Assembly: GCF_004005855.1 (NCBI RefSeq)
Contig: NZ_SACL01000006.1
Coordinates: 1-64,000, forward strand
Direction: 5' to 3'
Source: Rhodovarius crocodyli
GTDB taxonomy: Bacteria > Pseudomonadota > Alphaproteobacteria > Acetobacterales > Acetobacteraceae
DNA: 64,000 nt
In this document: in pieces, positions 14,773-23,881 of the stretch
Position numbering within the stretch: the stretch's first letter is position 1
Layout of the letters: each line of letters begins with the position of its first letter
The notes under the pieces: generated by a model
Database searches by the model: none
Seen by the model: the letters and a program-made list of their open reading frames with translations, nothing else
What the model was told of the DNA's origin: nothing
Made by a program: the position numbers and the translations under genes

Positions 14773-15164
14773 TGGAAGAGGAAGCCATCCACCCGGCGGT
14801 AATCGCCGATTACTTCGCGGTTCGGGCCGCGCTCATCGATACCTGCGCCAATCTGGTGAGGCTCGTAAAAGATGGGAGCGTCCTCGACGCGACGGGGGCT
14901 CTCCCGGCCCTGGAACATCTGGCTGCCCTAGCGAACGCGCCCCTGCCGAAGGAGCCGGGTCTTTACACCTTCTGGCAGGCCAAAGCCTTTTCGGAGCATG
15001 CGCTGTTCGACGGCATTGCTGCGGTCCGCGCCTGTGCCGACGCCCATGCAGGCAAGTTCGCGCTGATGGACTGCCGCGATGCCATCCGAGCCGCCTGCGA
15101 CGAGGCGGAACGCAAACTGCTCGCCATGCCTCCGCCGTTCCCGCCCCAGGAGCCCCGCCCATGA
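14772..15164 (+). CDS. Phage accessory protein, unknown
   Basis: 130 aa, helical and acidic at the start (MEEEAIHPAVIADYFAVRAAL), ending in a Pro-rich tail (MPPPFPPQEPRP). Overlaps both neighbours. No recognised domain. Confidence 0.6.
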   Translation: MEEEAIHPAVIADYFAVRAALIDTCANLVRLVKDGSVLDATGALPALEHLAALANAPLPKEPGLYTFWQAKAFSEHALFDGIAAVRACADAHAGKFALMDCRDAIRAACDEAERKLLAMPPPFPPQEPRP

Positions 15165-15706
15165 GCAACCGCAAGCGCACGCCCAAGGCGCGCTCCACCC
15201 TGCCGCCGCTCGACCACGGGCCCCGCGTGCAGCACCAGACTGGCAAGCTGGAGGTGGTGGAAGCCCCCGACCCCGACCGGCCGGCGCACAACGTCCGGCG
15301 CGCCCGGCGGGTCTATCACTACCACGCGGCGTGGCAGCGCGGATCGCTGACGGATGCCGAGCGGGAGGCGGCCGATCGCTACGCCATCACCTGCGAGATG
15401 GAGGAAGGGGCCAGGGACAAGCCGACGGGCGGGCCGCCGGTGCGCGTGCCGCCCTGGATGCAGGGGCAGCCGCTCATGACCCAGGTGCAGGCCGTGACGA
15501 GCCTGCGGTTCGCCCACCATGCTGTGGGCAAGGATGGCGCCGCCCTGCTGCGGCTCTATGTGCGGGACAACCTCAGCGCCGAGGTGATCGCATCGCGCCG
15601 CGGCCTGGACGGCGAGGGGCGCCAGCGTGAGACGAAGGACGTGACCATGGGCCGCATCCGTGCCGCGCTCGGTCGGCTGGCAGAGCACTGGGGGATGGTC
15701 GAGTGA
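15161..15706 (+). CDS. Possible late regulator upstream of terminase
   Basis: 181 aa. Basic N-terminus (MSNRKRTPKARSTLPP) and a C-terminal helical region with VTSLRFAHHAVGKDGAALLR, YVRDNLSAEVIASRRGLDG and VTMGRIRAALGRLAEHWG. The latter has the look of an HTH-containing RinA/antitermination-type protein, and the gene sits where late activators usually lie. This is inference from position and helix pattern only. Confidence 0.55.
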   Translation: MSNRKRTPKARSTLPPLDHGPRVQHQTGKLEVVEAPDPDRPAHNVRRARRVYHYHAAWQRGSLTDAEREAADRYAITCEMEEGARDKPTGGPPVRVPPWMQGQPLMTQVQAVTSLRFAHHAVGKDGAALLRLYVRDNLSAEVIASRRGLDGEGRQRETKDVTMGRIRAALGRLAEHWGMVE

Positions 15707-15933
15707 GCGATATGACCTGGACCCCGGACATGTCGCAGGCCCGAAAGGGCGAACGCCTGCTGGGTGTCGTGGAAGGTGAAGTCCGCGTCATCATGTGGAC
15801 CAAGACATCGCACGTGCCGATCTATGGCTGGTGTCTCGTGGATCAGGGGGGCGAGGACACGGACCTATGCAAGCCCACCCACTGGATGCCGCTTCCTAAA
15901 CCTCCATCTCAACACCCCGCGATAACCCCTTGA
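15703..15933 (+). CDS. DUF551-like small phage protein
   Basis: 76 aa from a GTG overlapping the previous stop. The C-terminal motif THWMPLPKPP and a preceding IYGWCLVDQGG match the short DUF551-like phage proteins. Function unknown. The stop codon lies inside the -35 of the candidate late promoter. Confidence 0.6.
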   Translation: MSDMTWTPDMSQARKGERLLGVVEGEVRVIMWTKTSHVPIYGWCLVDQGGEDTDLCKPTHWMPLPKPPSQHPAITP

Positions 15934-15958
15934 CACGACGCAGCGCATATCGTTAGGG
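15930..15958 (+). promoter_or_regulatory. Candidate late promoter upstream of terminase
   Basis: Perfect TTGACA at 15930-15935, 17-bp spacer, then TTAGGG at 15953-15958. It is followed by about 65 untranslated bases before the terminase small subunit start. A weak -10 with a perfect -35 is compatible with activator-dependent late transcription. Confidence 0.5.
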
Positions 15959-16024
15959 TTTCGTCAGGATTGAGAATTGCGCCTGGAGCCTAGCGGCCCC
16001 GGGCGTTTTGCGTTTGGGGGTATC

Positions 16025-16450
16025 GTGGCGAGCGGCAGGACGCCAGGGACGCGGCCCAAGGGGACGAACGGCGGGGCGAAGGGCGGGGGCGACAAGCCCG
16101 CCGGCGGTCTCGGAGCGGGTGACGCCAACGGCGAAGGCCACCGTGGCGCTGGGCCAGGTCGTCCCAAGGGCGTGGGCGACGGCGAGGGCAAGAAGGCCAC
16201 GTTCCGCAGCCTGCTTGCGCCCCATATCGAGAACACCGCGCGGCGCTGGCTGAAAATCATCAACGATCCCACGCACCCGCACCACCACACCATGATCCTC
16301 AAGCACGCCGAGCTGAACCGCGAGTTCAAGCAGGACCTGGACGTGACCCTTCGGGACGCGCCGCTAGAGGACCTGACGGACGAGGAACTTGCCGCCATCG
16401 TTGCACGAGGCCGCCGCGCATCTGCTGCTCCGGAGACGGGTCAGGGCTGA
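16025..16450 (+). CDS. Putative terminase small subunit
   Basis: 141 aa from GTG at 16025 with TTTGGGGG just upstream; a TTG at 15977 is an alternative. Gly/Lys-rich flexible N-terminus, then a helical domain (FRSLLAPHIENTARRWLKII, MILKHAELNREFKQDLDVTL). It overlaps the large subunit by about 60 bases and directly precedes it, the normal place for the DNA-recognition subunit. The assignment rests mainly on position. Confidence 0.65.
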   Translation: MASGRTPGTRPKGTNGGAKGGGDKPAGGLGAGDANGEGHRGAGPGRPKGVGDGEGKKATFRSLLAPHIENTARRWLKIINDPTHPHHHTMILKHAELNREFKQDLDVTLRDAPLEDLTDEELAAIVARGRRASAAPETGQG

Positions 16451-17810
16451 CCTGGGCGCCTGGGCCGAGCATGCCTTGGCCGGCCAGGGGTTCGCGCCGG
16501 CGACGCACCATCGCCTGCTGATCGACGAGTTAAGCGCCGTTGCCCGAGGCGAGAATGACCGCCTCATGGTGTTCATGCCGCCTGGCAGCGCGAAAAGCAC
16601 CTATTCGAGCGTCCTGTTCCCGGCGTGGTATCTGGCCCAGCGCCCGCGTCTAAACGTCATCGGGGCGAGCCACACCGCTACCCTGGCCGAGACCTTCTCG
16701 CGCCGCGTGCAGGGGCAAATCCGCGAGCACAGCCGCATGTTGGGCTATGGGTTGGCCACTGAGGCCGTGGAGCGGTGGGAGGCTACCAACCACGGCGAAT
16801 ACCGCGCGGTCGGTGTGGGCGGCCCGATTGCCGGCATCCGTGCGGACCTCGCGATTATCGATGACCCGGTGAAGTCTCGGGCGGATGCGGAAAGCGAGAC
16901 GCTACGCGAGCGGACCTGGAACTGGTTCAACGCGGACCTGCGCACCCGCCTGAAGCCTGGCGGCGCCATCGCGCTCATCATGACCCGCTGGCATGAGGAC
17001 GACCTTGCCGGACGGCTGTTGCAGGTCGAGCCCGAACGCTGGCGCGTCATCAAGCTGCCGGCCTTCGCGACGGCGAACGACGACCCGCTCGGCCGAGAGC
17101 TGGGCGCCCCGCTGTGGGGCGATGATGATTACGGCTACGGCGCCGAACTGGCCGAGAAGCGCGATACCTATGAGCGGTCAGGCGCCATGCGCGACTGGCA
17201 GGCGCTCTATCAGCAGGATCCCAGGCCCGGCGAGGGCTCGCTGTTCCGCATCTCGGCGATCGAGACCATGGAGGCAGAGCCAGCCGGGGGGCACACCGTC
17301 CGGGCCTGGGACCTTGCAGCGACGAAGCAGGCCGGCACGCGCGATCCGGACTGGACCGTGGGTGTGAAGCTGAAGCGGCTGCCGGATGGCCGGTTCGTGG
17401 TACTGGACGTGGTGCGAGACCGCGGCGGACCTGACGACGTGGAGCGCATGATCGTCAACACCGCCCAGCAGGACGGCCGAGGCGTGCGCATCTCGCTCCC
17501 GCAGGATCCGGGCCAGGCCGGCAAGACGCAGGTGCTCTACCTGACCCGCAAGCTGGCGGGCTTCACGGTCGAGAGCAGCCCGGAGACGGGCGACAAGGCA
17601 ACGCGGGCGGCCCCGGTGGCCAGTCAGGTGAACGTGGGGAACCTCAGCATCGTGCGCGGGGCGTGGAACCGGCCCTTCCTGGATGAGCTGGGTGGCTTCC
17701 CGTCAGCGACGAAGGACGATCAGGTGGACGCTCTTTCGCGCGCATTCATGGTGCTCGGCCTCAAGCCTGGCCCGCTCAACATCACCTCCGCCGTGCTGGA
17801 CGCGGTATGA
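16389..17810 (+). CDS. Terminase large subunit
   Basis: 473 aa if the TTG at 16389 is used (another TTG lies at 16401). ATPase: Walker A variant VFMPPGSAKSTYSSVLFP, adenine-region IGASHTATLAETFSRRVQ, Walker B LAIIDDPVKSRADAE, coupling motif LIMTRWHEDDLAGRL. Nuclease domain: VRAWDLAATKQAG with the first Asp, RFVVLDVVRDRGGPDD, and ATKDDQVDALSRAFMV with the last acidic pair. It pumps and cuts phage DNA at the portal. Stop overlaps the portal start. Confidence 0.95.
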   Translation: MPPSLHEAAAHLLLRRRVRADLGAWAEHALAGQGFAPATHHRLLIDELSAVARGENDRLMVFMPPGSAKSTYSSVLFPAWYLAQRPRLNVIGASHTATLAETFSRRVQGQIREHSRMLGYGLATEAVERWEATNHGEYRAVGVGGPIAGIRADLAIIDDPVKSRADAESETLRERTWNWFNADLRTRLKPGGAIALIMTRWHEDDLAGRLLQVEPERWRVIKLPAFATANDDPLGRELGAPLWGDDDYGYGAELAEKRDTYERSGAMRDWQALYQQDPRPGEGSLFRISAIETMEAEPAGGHTVRAWDLAATKQAGTRDPDWTVGVKLKRLPDGRFVVLDVVRDRGGPDDVERMIVNTAQQDGRGVRISLPQDPGQAGKTQVLYLTRKLAGFTVESSPETGDKATRAAPVASQVNVGNLSIVRGAWNRPFLDELGGFPSATKDDQVDALSRAFMVLGLKPGPLNITSAVLDAV

Positions 17811-19303
17811 AGTTCTCCTGGCCGTGGAGGCGGACGGCAGAGGAGCCCGCGCCGCCGGCGCCTCAGCCTGCTCCTAAGCGCTGGGCCGGCCTGGATGGGG
17901 CCGTGGCCGCCACTGCACCAGTGCCCGCTGAGCGCGCGTTCAAGCTGCCTACGCCCATGCCTGGCGTCCTGCCGGACGGCAACGACGGCATGGCGATGGA
18001 TGAGTGCATTCCGGGCGGCTATGGCTGGGCGGCGCAGCAGGTCAACCTGTACAGCGCGGTCGGCGGCTTCGTCGGCTATCAGTATCTGGCCGAGCTGGCG
18101 CAGCTTCCCGAGTACCGGCTGATCTCCGAAAAGATCGCCATGTCCATGACCCGCAACTGGATCAAGCTCCAGGCGACGGGCGACGGCAAGCAGGACAAGG
18201 GGAAGGCAGACAGACTGAGGAAGCTGGAAGCGGCGATGAAGCGCTTCCGGGTGCAGGAGAAGTTCCGCGAGGCGGCCGAGCAAGACGGCTTCTTCGGCAT
18301 GAGCCACATTTTCGTGGACACCGGGGCGGCTGGCGACGCACTGAGCCTGCCGCTGGTGATTGACAGCAAGACGATCCCCAAGGGCGGCCTGAAGGCGCTT
18401 CGGGTGATCGAGCCGGTCTGGACCTATCCGAACCAGTACAACAGCGTGAACCCAATGGCCGACGACTATTACCGGCCGTCGAACTGGTTCGTCATGGCGC
18501 AGGTGGTGCATTCCTCGCGCCTGCTGAACTTCGTCGGGCGCCAGGTGCCGGACATTCTGAAGCCCGCGTACAATTTCGGCGGCCTCTCGCTCACGCAGAT
18601 GGCCATGCCCTACGTCAACAACTGGATCCGCACTCGCACCAGCGTGGGCGATCTGGTGCACAACTACTCGGTCATGCAGCTGGCGACGGATATGTCGAAC
18701 ATGCTGCAACAGGGCGGTGCAGCCGATCTCATCAACCGTGCCCGGCTGTTCAATCAGACTCGCGACAACCGTGGCGTGATGATGACGGACAAGGCGACGG
18801 AAGAGATTTCCAACGTCTCGGTTCCGCTGGCCAACCTCGACAAGCTCCAGGCCCAGGCCCAGGAGCAGATCGCGTCCATTTCCAGCATCCCTCTCGTGGT
18901 GCTGCTGGGCACGACGCCGGCGGGGCTGAACACCTCGACCGACGGCGAAATCCGGGCGTTCTACGACTGGATCAGGGCCCGGCAGGAGCAGCTGTTCGCT
19001 GACAACCTGGAACGGGTCATCCAGATTATCCAACTGCACGAGTTCGGCGAGATCGACCCGGAGATCGGCTTCGTGTTCGAGCCGCTGTGGCAGATGGACG
19101 ACTTGCAGGCGGCCACGGTTCGCAAGACCGATGCCGACACGGCTGCGGTCTATATCACCGCCGGCGTGCTCGACCCGTCCGAGGAGCGCGAGCGCCTGGC
19201 GATGGCCGAGGACAGCATGTACCCGGCGCTGGACCTGGACGTGCTGCCGGATGTGCCGGATGAGGATGTGGGCGAGCCTGAAGGTGCGGCGGCGGAGGAG
19301 TAG
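17807..19303 (+). CDS. Portal protein, DUF1073 family
   Basis: 498 aa; start overlaps the terminase stop by four bases. Core features of the DUF1073 portal family: QVNLYSAVGGFVGYQYLAEL, RLISEKIAMSMTRNWIKL, FREAAEQDGFFGMSHIFVD, VVHSSRLLNFVGRQVPD, IASISSIPLVVLLGTTPAGL with NTSTDGEIRAFYDWI. It forms the dodecameric ring for DNA passage at the head vertex. Acidic C-terminal tail. Confidence 0.95.
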   Translation: MKFSWPWRRTAEEPAPPAPQPAPKRWAGLDGAVAATAPVPAERAFKLPTPMPGVLPDGNDGMAMDECIPGGYGWAAQQVNLYSAVGGFVGYQYLAELAQLPEYRLISEKIAMSMTRNWIKLQATGDGKQDKGKADRLRKLEAAMKRFRVQEKFREAAEQDGFFGMSHIFVDTGAAGDALSLPLVIDSKTIPKGGLKALRVIEPVWTYPNQYNSVNPMADDYYRPSNWFVMAQVVHSSRLLNFVGRQVPDILKPAYNFGGLSLTQMAMPYVNNWIRTRTSVGDLVHNYSVMQLATDMSNMLQQGGAADLINRARLFNQTRDNRGVMMTDKATEEISNVSVPLANLDKLQAQAQEQIASISSIPLVVLLGTTPAGLNTSTDGEIRAFYDWIRARQEQLFADNLERVIQIIQLHEFGEIDPEIGFVFEPLWQMDDLQAATVRKTDADTAAVYITAGVLDPSEERERLAMAEDSMYPALDLDVLPDVPDEDVGEPEGAAAEE

Positions 19304-19305
19304 CC

Positions 19306-20130
19306 ATGGCGCTCAACCGCCTGCTGCCTCGCAAGCCTCGGGATGTGGTGCTGCCGGCCGTGCGGCCTAACGCGGGCCTGACGGTCGCATTCCGGAAGAA
19401 GCTGGACGCCCTCGTGGCGCAGATGCACGCGGACATCGTGCGTAAGGTCACGGCGGCGTGGAAGGCCAAGACGCCCCGGCTGGCGCAGGACGACGACGGG
19501 CCGCAGGGCAAAAGCGCGGCCATGTATCTGCGCGACGAGATGAAGCGGCTCGGGCGCCGGTGGGAAAGCCGGTTCGATACGGCGGCCCCGGAATTGGCCG
19601 CGTGGTTCTCGAAGTCGGCGTTCGAGCGGTCGGATGCTGCCATGCGCCGCATTCTGGACGATGCCGGGTTCTCGGTGCGTTTCAGCCTGAGCCCGACCGC
19701 GAATGACGTGCTGCAAGCCACAATTGGTGAGCAGATCGACCTGATTTCGAACCTCGCGGCTGAGCATGTGACCCAGGTGCAGGGTGCCGTGATGCGGTCG
19801 GTGCAGTCCGGGCGGGACCTGGGCGCGCTGACAAAGGATCTGGAAGCCCGGCTGGGCATCACCCGCCGGCGCGCGGCCCTCATAGCCAGGGACCAGAATT
19901 CAAAGGCCACGGCCACCATCACGCGGGTGCGACAGCAGGAACTCGGGATCACCGAGGCCATCTGGCAGCACTCGCATGGTGGGAAGCACCCCCGCCCGTC
20001 GCACCTCGCGGCGGACGGCGAGAAGTACGACATCGCCAAGGGGATGTACCTCGACGGTGTTTGGACGTGGCCGGGGCGGGAAGTGAATTGCCGATGTGTG
20101 TCGCGCTCCGTGATCCCCGGCTTCGACTGA
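19306..20130 (+). CDS. Minor head protein, SPP1 gp7-like
   Basis: 274 aa, two bases after the portal stop. The C-terminal half is the head-morphogenesis domain: RAALIARDQNSKATATITRVRQ, GITEAIWQHSHGG, then HPRPSHLAADG and WPGREVNCRCVSRSV with the invariant Cys pair. Such proteins bind the portal inside the procapsid. The N-terminal half is helical and basic. Confidence 0.92.
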   Translation: MALNRLLPRKPRDVVLPAVRPNAGLTVAFRKKLDALVAQMHADIVRKVTAAWKAKTPRLAQDDDGPQGKSAAMYLRDEMKRLGRRWESRFDTAAPELAAWFSKSAFERSDAAMRRILDDAGFSVRFSLSPTANDVLQATIGEQIDLISNLAAEHVTQVQGAVMRSVQSGRDLGALTKDLEARLGITRRRAALIARDQNSKATATITRVRQQELGITEAIWQHSHGGKHPRPSHLAADGEKYDIAKGMYLDGVWTWPGREVNCRCVSRSVIPGFD

Positions 20131-20143
20131 CTTCGGAGACAGC

Positions 20144-20311
20144 ATGGCTCAGGTGACGATGCGCGTAAGGCGCTCGCGGTTCTTCTGGTTGCGCTTTGTG
20201 TTGCCTCTTTTCGTCAGTGCGACGTGGCGCGTGCTGCGAGGCCGCGACATGCACCGGGACGAGATGGTTATTCGGCTCCTGCGTGGCTACCGACTTGAGA
20301 TGACCCTATGA
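20144..20311 (+). CDS. Small basic phage protein
   Basis: 55 aa with a GGAGA site upstream; very Arg-rich with a hydrophobic centre (RRSRFFWLRFVLPLFVSATW), possibly one membrane helix. The stop overlaps the protease start by four bases. Function unknown. Confidence 0.5.
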   Translation: MAQVTMRVRRSRFFWLRFVLPLFVSATWRVLRGRDMHRDEMVIRLLRGYRLEMTL

Positions 20312-21468
20312 CGACCGTTGCAGACGCCGATATGGCGCTGGACCGCTCCGTGCGGGCCTTCGACAAGTCCGGCCACCTCATCGTGGAGATGGCGAACCTC
20401 TCCAAGGCGAATGTGGGTGGCTATCTGGGGCGTGAAATCCCCGGCTGGCGCGACCTCAGGCTGGATGCTGAACGGGTCTATCGCCTCTACCGCGATGCCG
20501 ATGCGCTTGCCGCCGCAGCGCCGTCCTTTACCGGCAAGCCTCTCATGCTGGTGCACCGGCCGCAGATGGCTGGCGACCATGACCGCGAGGTTGTGGTGGG
20601 CGCCGTCGGTGAGGCGGTATGGGATGCCCCCTTCGTGCGCGCGCCCCTGACCGTGTGGGACGGCGAGGGGATCGCGGTCATCGAGAGCGGGACGCAGCGA
20701 GAGCTGTCCTGCGGCTACTTCTACCGGGCGGATATGACGCCCGGCGAAATCGACGGCGAGGCCTATGACGGTCGCATGGTGGAGATCACCGGCAACCACG
20801 TCAGCCTCGTAACGACGGGGCGCGCCGGCCCCGAATGCATCGTCGGCGACCAACTCCCGAAGGAGATTTCCATGCCTACCCTGACCCGGAAGGCCGCTCT
20901 GGTGAAGGGCGCGCTCTCCGAATTCCTTCAGCCGCGCCTCGCGGCCGACGCCACCCTGGATGGCCTCGACGCCCTCCTGGCCAAGCACTTCCTCGCCGCC
21001 GATGAGGCGGATGAGAAAGAGAAGCCCAAGGCCGAGGATGAGGACGACGAGGACAAGTCCAAGGCCAGCGACAAGCCCAAGGGCGAAGACGAGGACGAGG
21101 AGGAGGAGAAGCGCGAGCAGGCGATGGATGCTGCCATCAACGCCCGCGTGAAGGCCGGCCTTTCTGCCGAGATTGCGGCCATCCGCGCCGAGCAGTCCGC
21201 CATCCGCGAGGCCGAGCGCGCCGTCCGCCCCTATGTGGGTGAGATCGCCGTGGCCATGGACAGCGCTGCCGAGGTCTACAAGTTCGCCCTCGACAAGCTG
21301 AACGTCGAGGTGGGCGCCGATGTGCCTGCCGCGGCCTACCCCCACATCCTCAAGGCGCAGCCCGTCCCCGGCGCCTTCCAGCCGCGCAAGCCCCTCGCCA
21401 TGGACGCCGCCGGCGCCAAGGGCCTGGCGGAGCGCATCCCGGGCGTCAACCGCCTGAAGAGCGCGTAA
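20308..21468 (+). CDS. DUF2213 prohead protease with C-terminal scaffold region
   Basis: 386 aa. Residues 1 to about 185 form the DUF2213 domain (GKPLMLVHRPQMAGDHDRE, RELSCGYFYRADMTPG, VEITGNHVSLVTTGRAGPEC), a serine-protease-like fold in which the His of GNHVSLV and a Ser of RELSCGY are candidate catalytic residues. The rest is a scaffold-like helical region with a long acidic/Lys stretch (about residues 230-272). An internal ATG with a strong ribosome site starts exactly at the domain border (separate entry). The enzyme would mature the capsid and clip scaffold. Confidence 0.9.
   Translation: MTTVADADMALDRSVRAFDKSGHLIVEMANLSKANVGGYLGREIPGWRDLRLDAERVYRLYRDADALAAAAPSFTGKPLMLVHRPQMAGDHDREVVVGAVGEAVWDAPFVRAPLTVWDGEGIAVIESGTQRELSCGYFYRADMTPGEIDGEAYDGRMVEITGNHVSLVTTGRAGPECIVGDQLPKEISMPTLTRKAALVKGALSEFLQPRLAADATLDGLDALLAKHFLAADEADEKEKPKAEDEDDEDKSKASDKPKGEDEDEEEEKREQAMDAAINARVKAGLSAEIAAIRAEQSAIREAERAVRPYVGEIAVAMDSAAEVYKFALDKLNVEVGADVPAAAYPHILKAQPVPGAFQPRKPLAMDAAGAKGLAERIPGVNRLKSA
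20860..21468 (+). CDS. Nested in-frame scaffold start within the protease gene
   Basis: AAGGAG at 20860-20865 followed six bases later by ATG at 20872, codon 189 of the protease gene. The product would be 198 aa (MPTLTRKAALVKGALSEF onward), containing only the acidic helical scaffold part. In lambda (C/Nu3) and other phages free scaffold is made this way. The internal ribosome site is stronger than most in this operon. Coordinates include the ribosome site. Confidence 0.6.
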   Translation, partial: KEISMPTLTRKAALVKGALSEFLQPRLAADATLDGLDALLAKHFLAADEADEKEKPKAEDEDDEDKSKASDKPKGEDEDEEEEKREQAMDAAINARVKAGLSAEIAAIRAEQSAIREAERAVRPYVGEIAVAMDSAAEVYKFALDKLNVEVGADVPAAAYPHILKAQPVPGAFQPRKPLAMDAAGAKGLAERIPGVNRLKSA

Positions 21469-21480
21469 GGAGCCACGCAC

Positions 21481-22392
21481 ATGCCTTTCCAGACCCAGGT
21501 CAACCTGACGCAGGCTCCGGCCGTCGAAGGTGACTTCGCTTCCGCCAACCCCCGCTTCACCTACAACGCTGGCGAAGGCCAGATCGTGGCCGGCCCTCTC
21601 GGCGTGACCGTCGGCCGCTTCGTGTGGGTGGACCCGAGCGGCACCACGGCCACCAACTACGGCTCCGGCCCCGTCGCGGGCTTCATCCATCGCGAGCAGC
21701 AGGGCCTCATCACCACCTTCCTGGCCGAGTCCTCCATGCTGATCCGCCCCGGCATGCCGGTGACGGTGATGACCGGCGGTGACTTCTGGGCGCGCTCGGC
21801 CACGGGCGGCATCATCGGCCAGAAGGTGTACGCGAACTACGCGACCGGCGTCATCACGACCGGCGCGACTGGCTCGCCGCCCTCCGGCGCGGTGACCACG
21901 GCGTCCATCGCCGCCGGCTCCGCCAGCGTCACGGCTTCCATCACCGACAACGTGATGACCGTGACCGCGGTGGGCTCCGGCACGCTGGTTCCGGGCGCGA
22001 TCCTGTCCGGCACCGGCGTCGTGACCGGCACGACCGTCGTGCGCCAGCTGACCGGCACGACCGGCGGTGTGGGCACCTATCAGGTGTCGATCTTCCAGAC
22101 GGTGGCCTCCACGACCGTCAGCGCCTCCTACGGCACCATGACCGTCACGGCCGTCGCTTCCGGCGCCCTCGCGGTGGGTGACGTGCTGAGCGGCACCAAC
22201 GTCACGGCCAACACCATCGTGACGGGCTTCGGCACCGGCACCGGCGGCACGGGCACCTACTACGTCAACCTCACGCAGACGGCTGCCTCCGCCACGGTGA
22301 ATGCCACCGGCGCGGTCGAGACCAAGTGGATCGTCGCGTCGAACAGCTTGCCCGGCGAGCTGCTCAAGATCTCCTCGCAGCCGCTGGGTTAA
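21481..22392 (+). CDS. Capsid decoration / cement protein with two repeat domains
   Basis: 303 aa between protease and major capsid genes. Residues 1-125 resemble phage structural cement proteins ([20 protein letters not shown]-type core, [13 protein letters not shown]). Inserted at 158-213 and 218-274 are two copies of a Gly/Thr/Val domain ending [12 protein letters not shown] and [12 protein letters not shown]. The C-terminal [11 protein letters not shown] closes the core domain. The inserts probably project from the capsid surface. The ribosome site is AAGGAG. Confidence 0.8.
   Translation: MPFQTQVNLTQAPAVEGDFASANPRFTYNAGEGQIVAGPLGVTVGRFVWVDPSGTTATNYGSGPVAGFIHREQQGLITTFLAESSMLIRPGMPVTVMTGGDFWARSATGGIIGQKVYANYATGVITTGATGSPPSGAVTTASIAAGSASVTASITDNVMTVTAVGSGTLVPGAILSGTGVVTGTTVVRQLTGTTGGVGTYQVSIFQTVASTTVSASYGTMTVTAVASGALAVGDVLSGTNVTANTIVTGFGTGTGGTGTYYVNLTQTAASATVNATGAVETKWIVASNSLPGELLKISSQPLG
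21952..22302 (+). repeat. Two tandem copies of GTGTGGxGTY domain
   Basis: Copy A encoded at 21952-22119 and copy B at 22132-22302. Both read [MV]TVTAVxSGxL..G..LSGT..........GTGTGGxGTY.V (copy A has TGTTGG). The same module appears in two other proteins of this phage. Confidence 0.8.
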
Positions 22393-22403
22393 GGGAAACC
22401 GAC

Positions 22404-23456
22404 ATGCGCAACGCAGATTTCGCCGCCCTGGAAAGCCAGTGGGGCATTTTCATGCCGGAGGCGCGGGAGTACCTGCCCGACGCCTACCGCCACAATTTCG
22501 CCCTCGCCATGGACGCGCAGCCGACGCTGGTGACCACGGCGAACAGCGCCATCCCGGCCTATCTCACGCAGTGGGTGGACCCGGAGATCGTCAAGGTGAT
22601 CGTCGCGCCGATGAAGGCCGCCGAGATCATGGGCGAGGTCCGCAAGGGCACCTGGCTGGACACGACGGCCCTGTTCCCCGTCGTGGAGAACACCGGTGAG
22701 GTGAGCTCCTACGGCGACTACAACAACAACGGCCACGTCGGCGTGAACGCCAACTGGCCGCAGCGCCAGTCCTACCTTTACCAGACCATCACCGAATGGG
22801 GTGAACTGGAACTGGAGCGGGCCGACCTGGCGCGCCTGAACTGGGCGTCGCAGCAGAACCTGGCCTCCGTGCAGGTGCTGAACAAGTTCCAGAACAAGAC
22901 CTATTTCTTCGGCGTGGCCGGGCTGCAGAACTACGGCATCCTGAACGACCCGAGCCTGTCCGCGGCGCTCCAGCCCGGCCCCAAGGCCTATGGCTCTCAG
23001 GCGCACGGCCCGTGGGTGACGGCCGGCGTGGTGACGGCGACCGCCAACGAGATCTACAGCGACATCCAGTCGCTCTACATCCAGCTGGTGGCGCAGCAGG
23101 CGCAGGGCGCGATCGACATGGCCACGCCGATGAAGCTGTGCATGTCGCCGGGCTCGTCCATCGCGATGACCGCGACGAACTCGTTCAACGTGAACGTCGC
23201 CGACCTGCTGAAGAAGAACTTCCCGAACCTGCGCATCGAGACGGCGCCGGAATACGCGACCGCGGCCGGCAACGTCGTGCAGCTGATCGCGGATCAGGTG
23301 CAGGGTCAGGACACCGGCTACTGCGCCTTCAACGAGAAGCTGCGCGCCCATCCCGTGATCCGCGAGATGAGCGCCTTCAAGCAGAAGAAGACGCAGGGCA
23401 CCTGGGGCGCGATCATCAAGCAGCCCTTCGCCATCGCGCAGATGCTGGGGCTCTGA
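22404..23456 (+). CDS. Major capsid protein, DUF2184 family
   Basis: 350 aa from the ATG at 22404. HK97-type features: TTANSAIPAYLTQWVDPEIV, ARL-type N-arm, PVVENTGEVSSYGDYNNNG, YLYQTITEWGELELERADL, KFQNKTYFFGVAGLQNYGIL, and C-terminal GTWGAIIKQPFAIAQMLGL. DUF2184 proteins are the major capsid proteins of contractile phages with DUF1073 portals, as here. Confidence 0.93.
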   Translation: MRNADFAALESQWGIFMPEAREYLPDAYRHNFALAMDAQPTLVTTANSAIPAYLTQWVDPEIVKVIVAPMKAAEIMGEVRKGTWLDTTALFPVVENTGEVSSYGDYNNNGHVGVNANWPQRQSYLYQTITEWGELELERADLARLNWASQQNLASVQVLNKFQNKTYFFGVAGLQNYGILNDPSLSAALQPGPKAYGSQAHGPWVTAGVVTATANEIYSDIQSLYIQLVAQQAQGAIDMATPMKLCMSPGSSIAMTATNSFNVNVADLLKKNFPNLRIETAPEYATAAGNVVQLIADQVQGQDTGYCAFNEKLRAHPVIREMSAFKQKKTQGTWGAIIKQPFAIAQMLGL

Positions 23457-23459
23457 TCC

Positions 23460-23879
23460 ATGGCCGATACCGTGACCATCGCCAGCAAGCTGCCGCATGG
23501 CCTGCGCCTGGACCTGATGCCCGAGGTGGACACCCGCGCGAGCGGGCGCCCCGGCGAGACGGAGGCTGTCCAGCGGCCTCCCGTGGCCAGCGTGACCCTG
23601 CGCGGGTGCGCGCTTCCGGTGGGCGTTCCTCTGCCCGAGGACGCCCCCACCATCGCCGGCGGCTTCGCCCTGACGCCGGACGTGCCGGCCGACTTCTGGG
23701 CGAAGTGGCTGGAGCAGAACCGGGACTACGCCCCGGTGAAGGCTGGGCTGATCTTCGCGGCGTCCAAGGGCGCTTCCGTCGCCGCCGAGGCGCGCGAGAA
23801 GAAGGCGGTCCTGAGCGGCTTCGAGGGTATGAACCCCGACAAGCCGGCGCCCGGCATCCAGCCCGGTAAGGCCGCCTGA
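23460..23879 (+). CDS. Head-associated protein, unknown
   Basis: 139 aa between the major capsid and DUF4054 genes. Segment [21 protein letters not shown] resembles proteins annotated only as hypothetical in this capsid module. Pro-rich termini. Probably a minor head protein; evidence is positional. Confidence 0.7.
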   Translation: MADTVTIASKLPHGLRLDLMPEVDTRASGRPGETEAVQRPPVASVTLRGCALPVGVPLPEDAPTIAGGFALTPDVPADFWAKWLEQNRDYAPVKAGLIFAASKGASVAAEAREKKAVLSGFEGMNPDKPAPGIQPGKAA

Positions 23880-23881
23880 CC

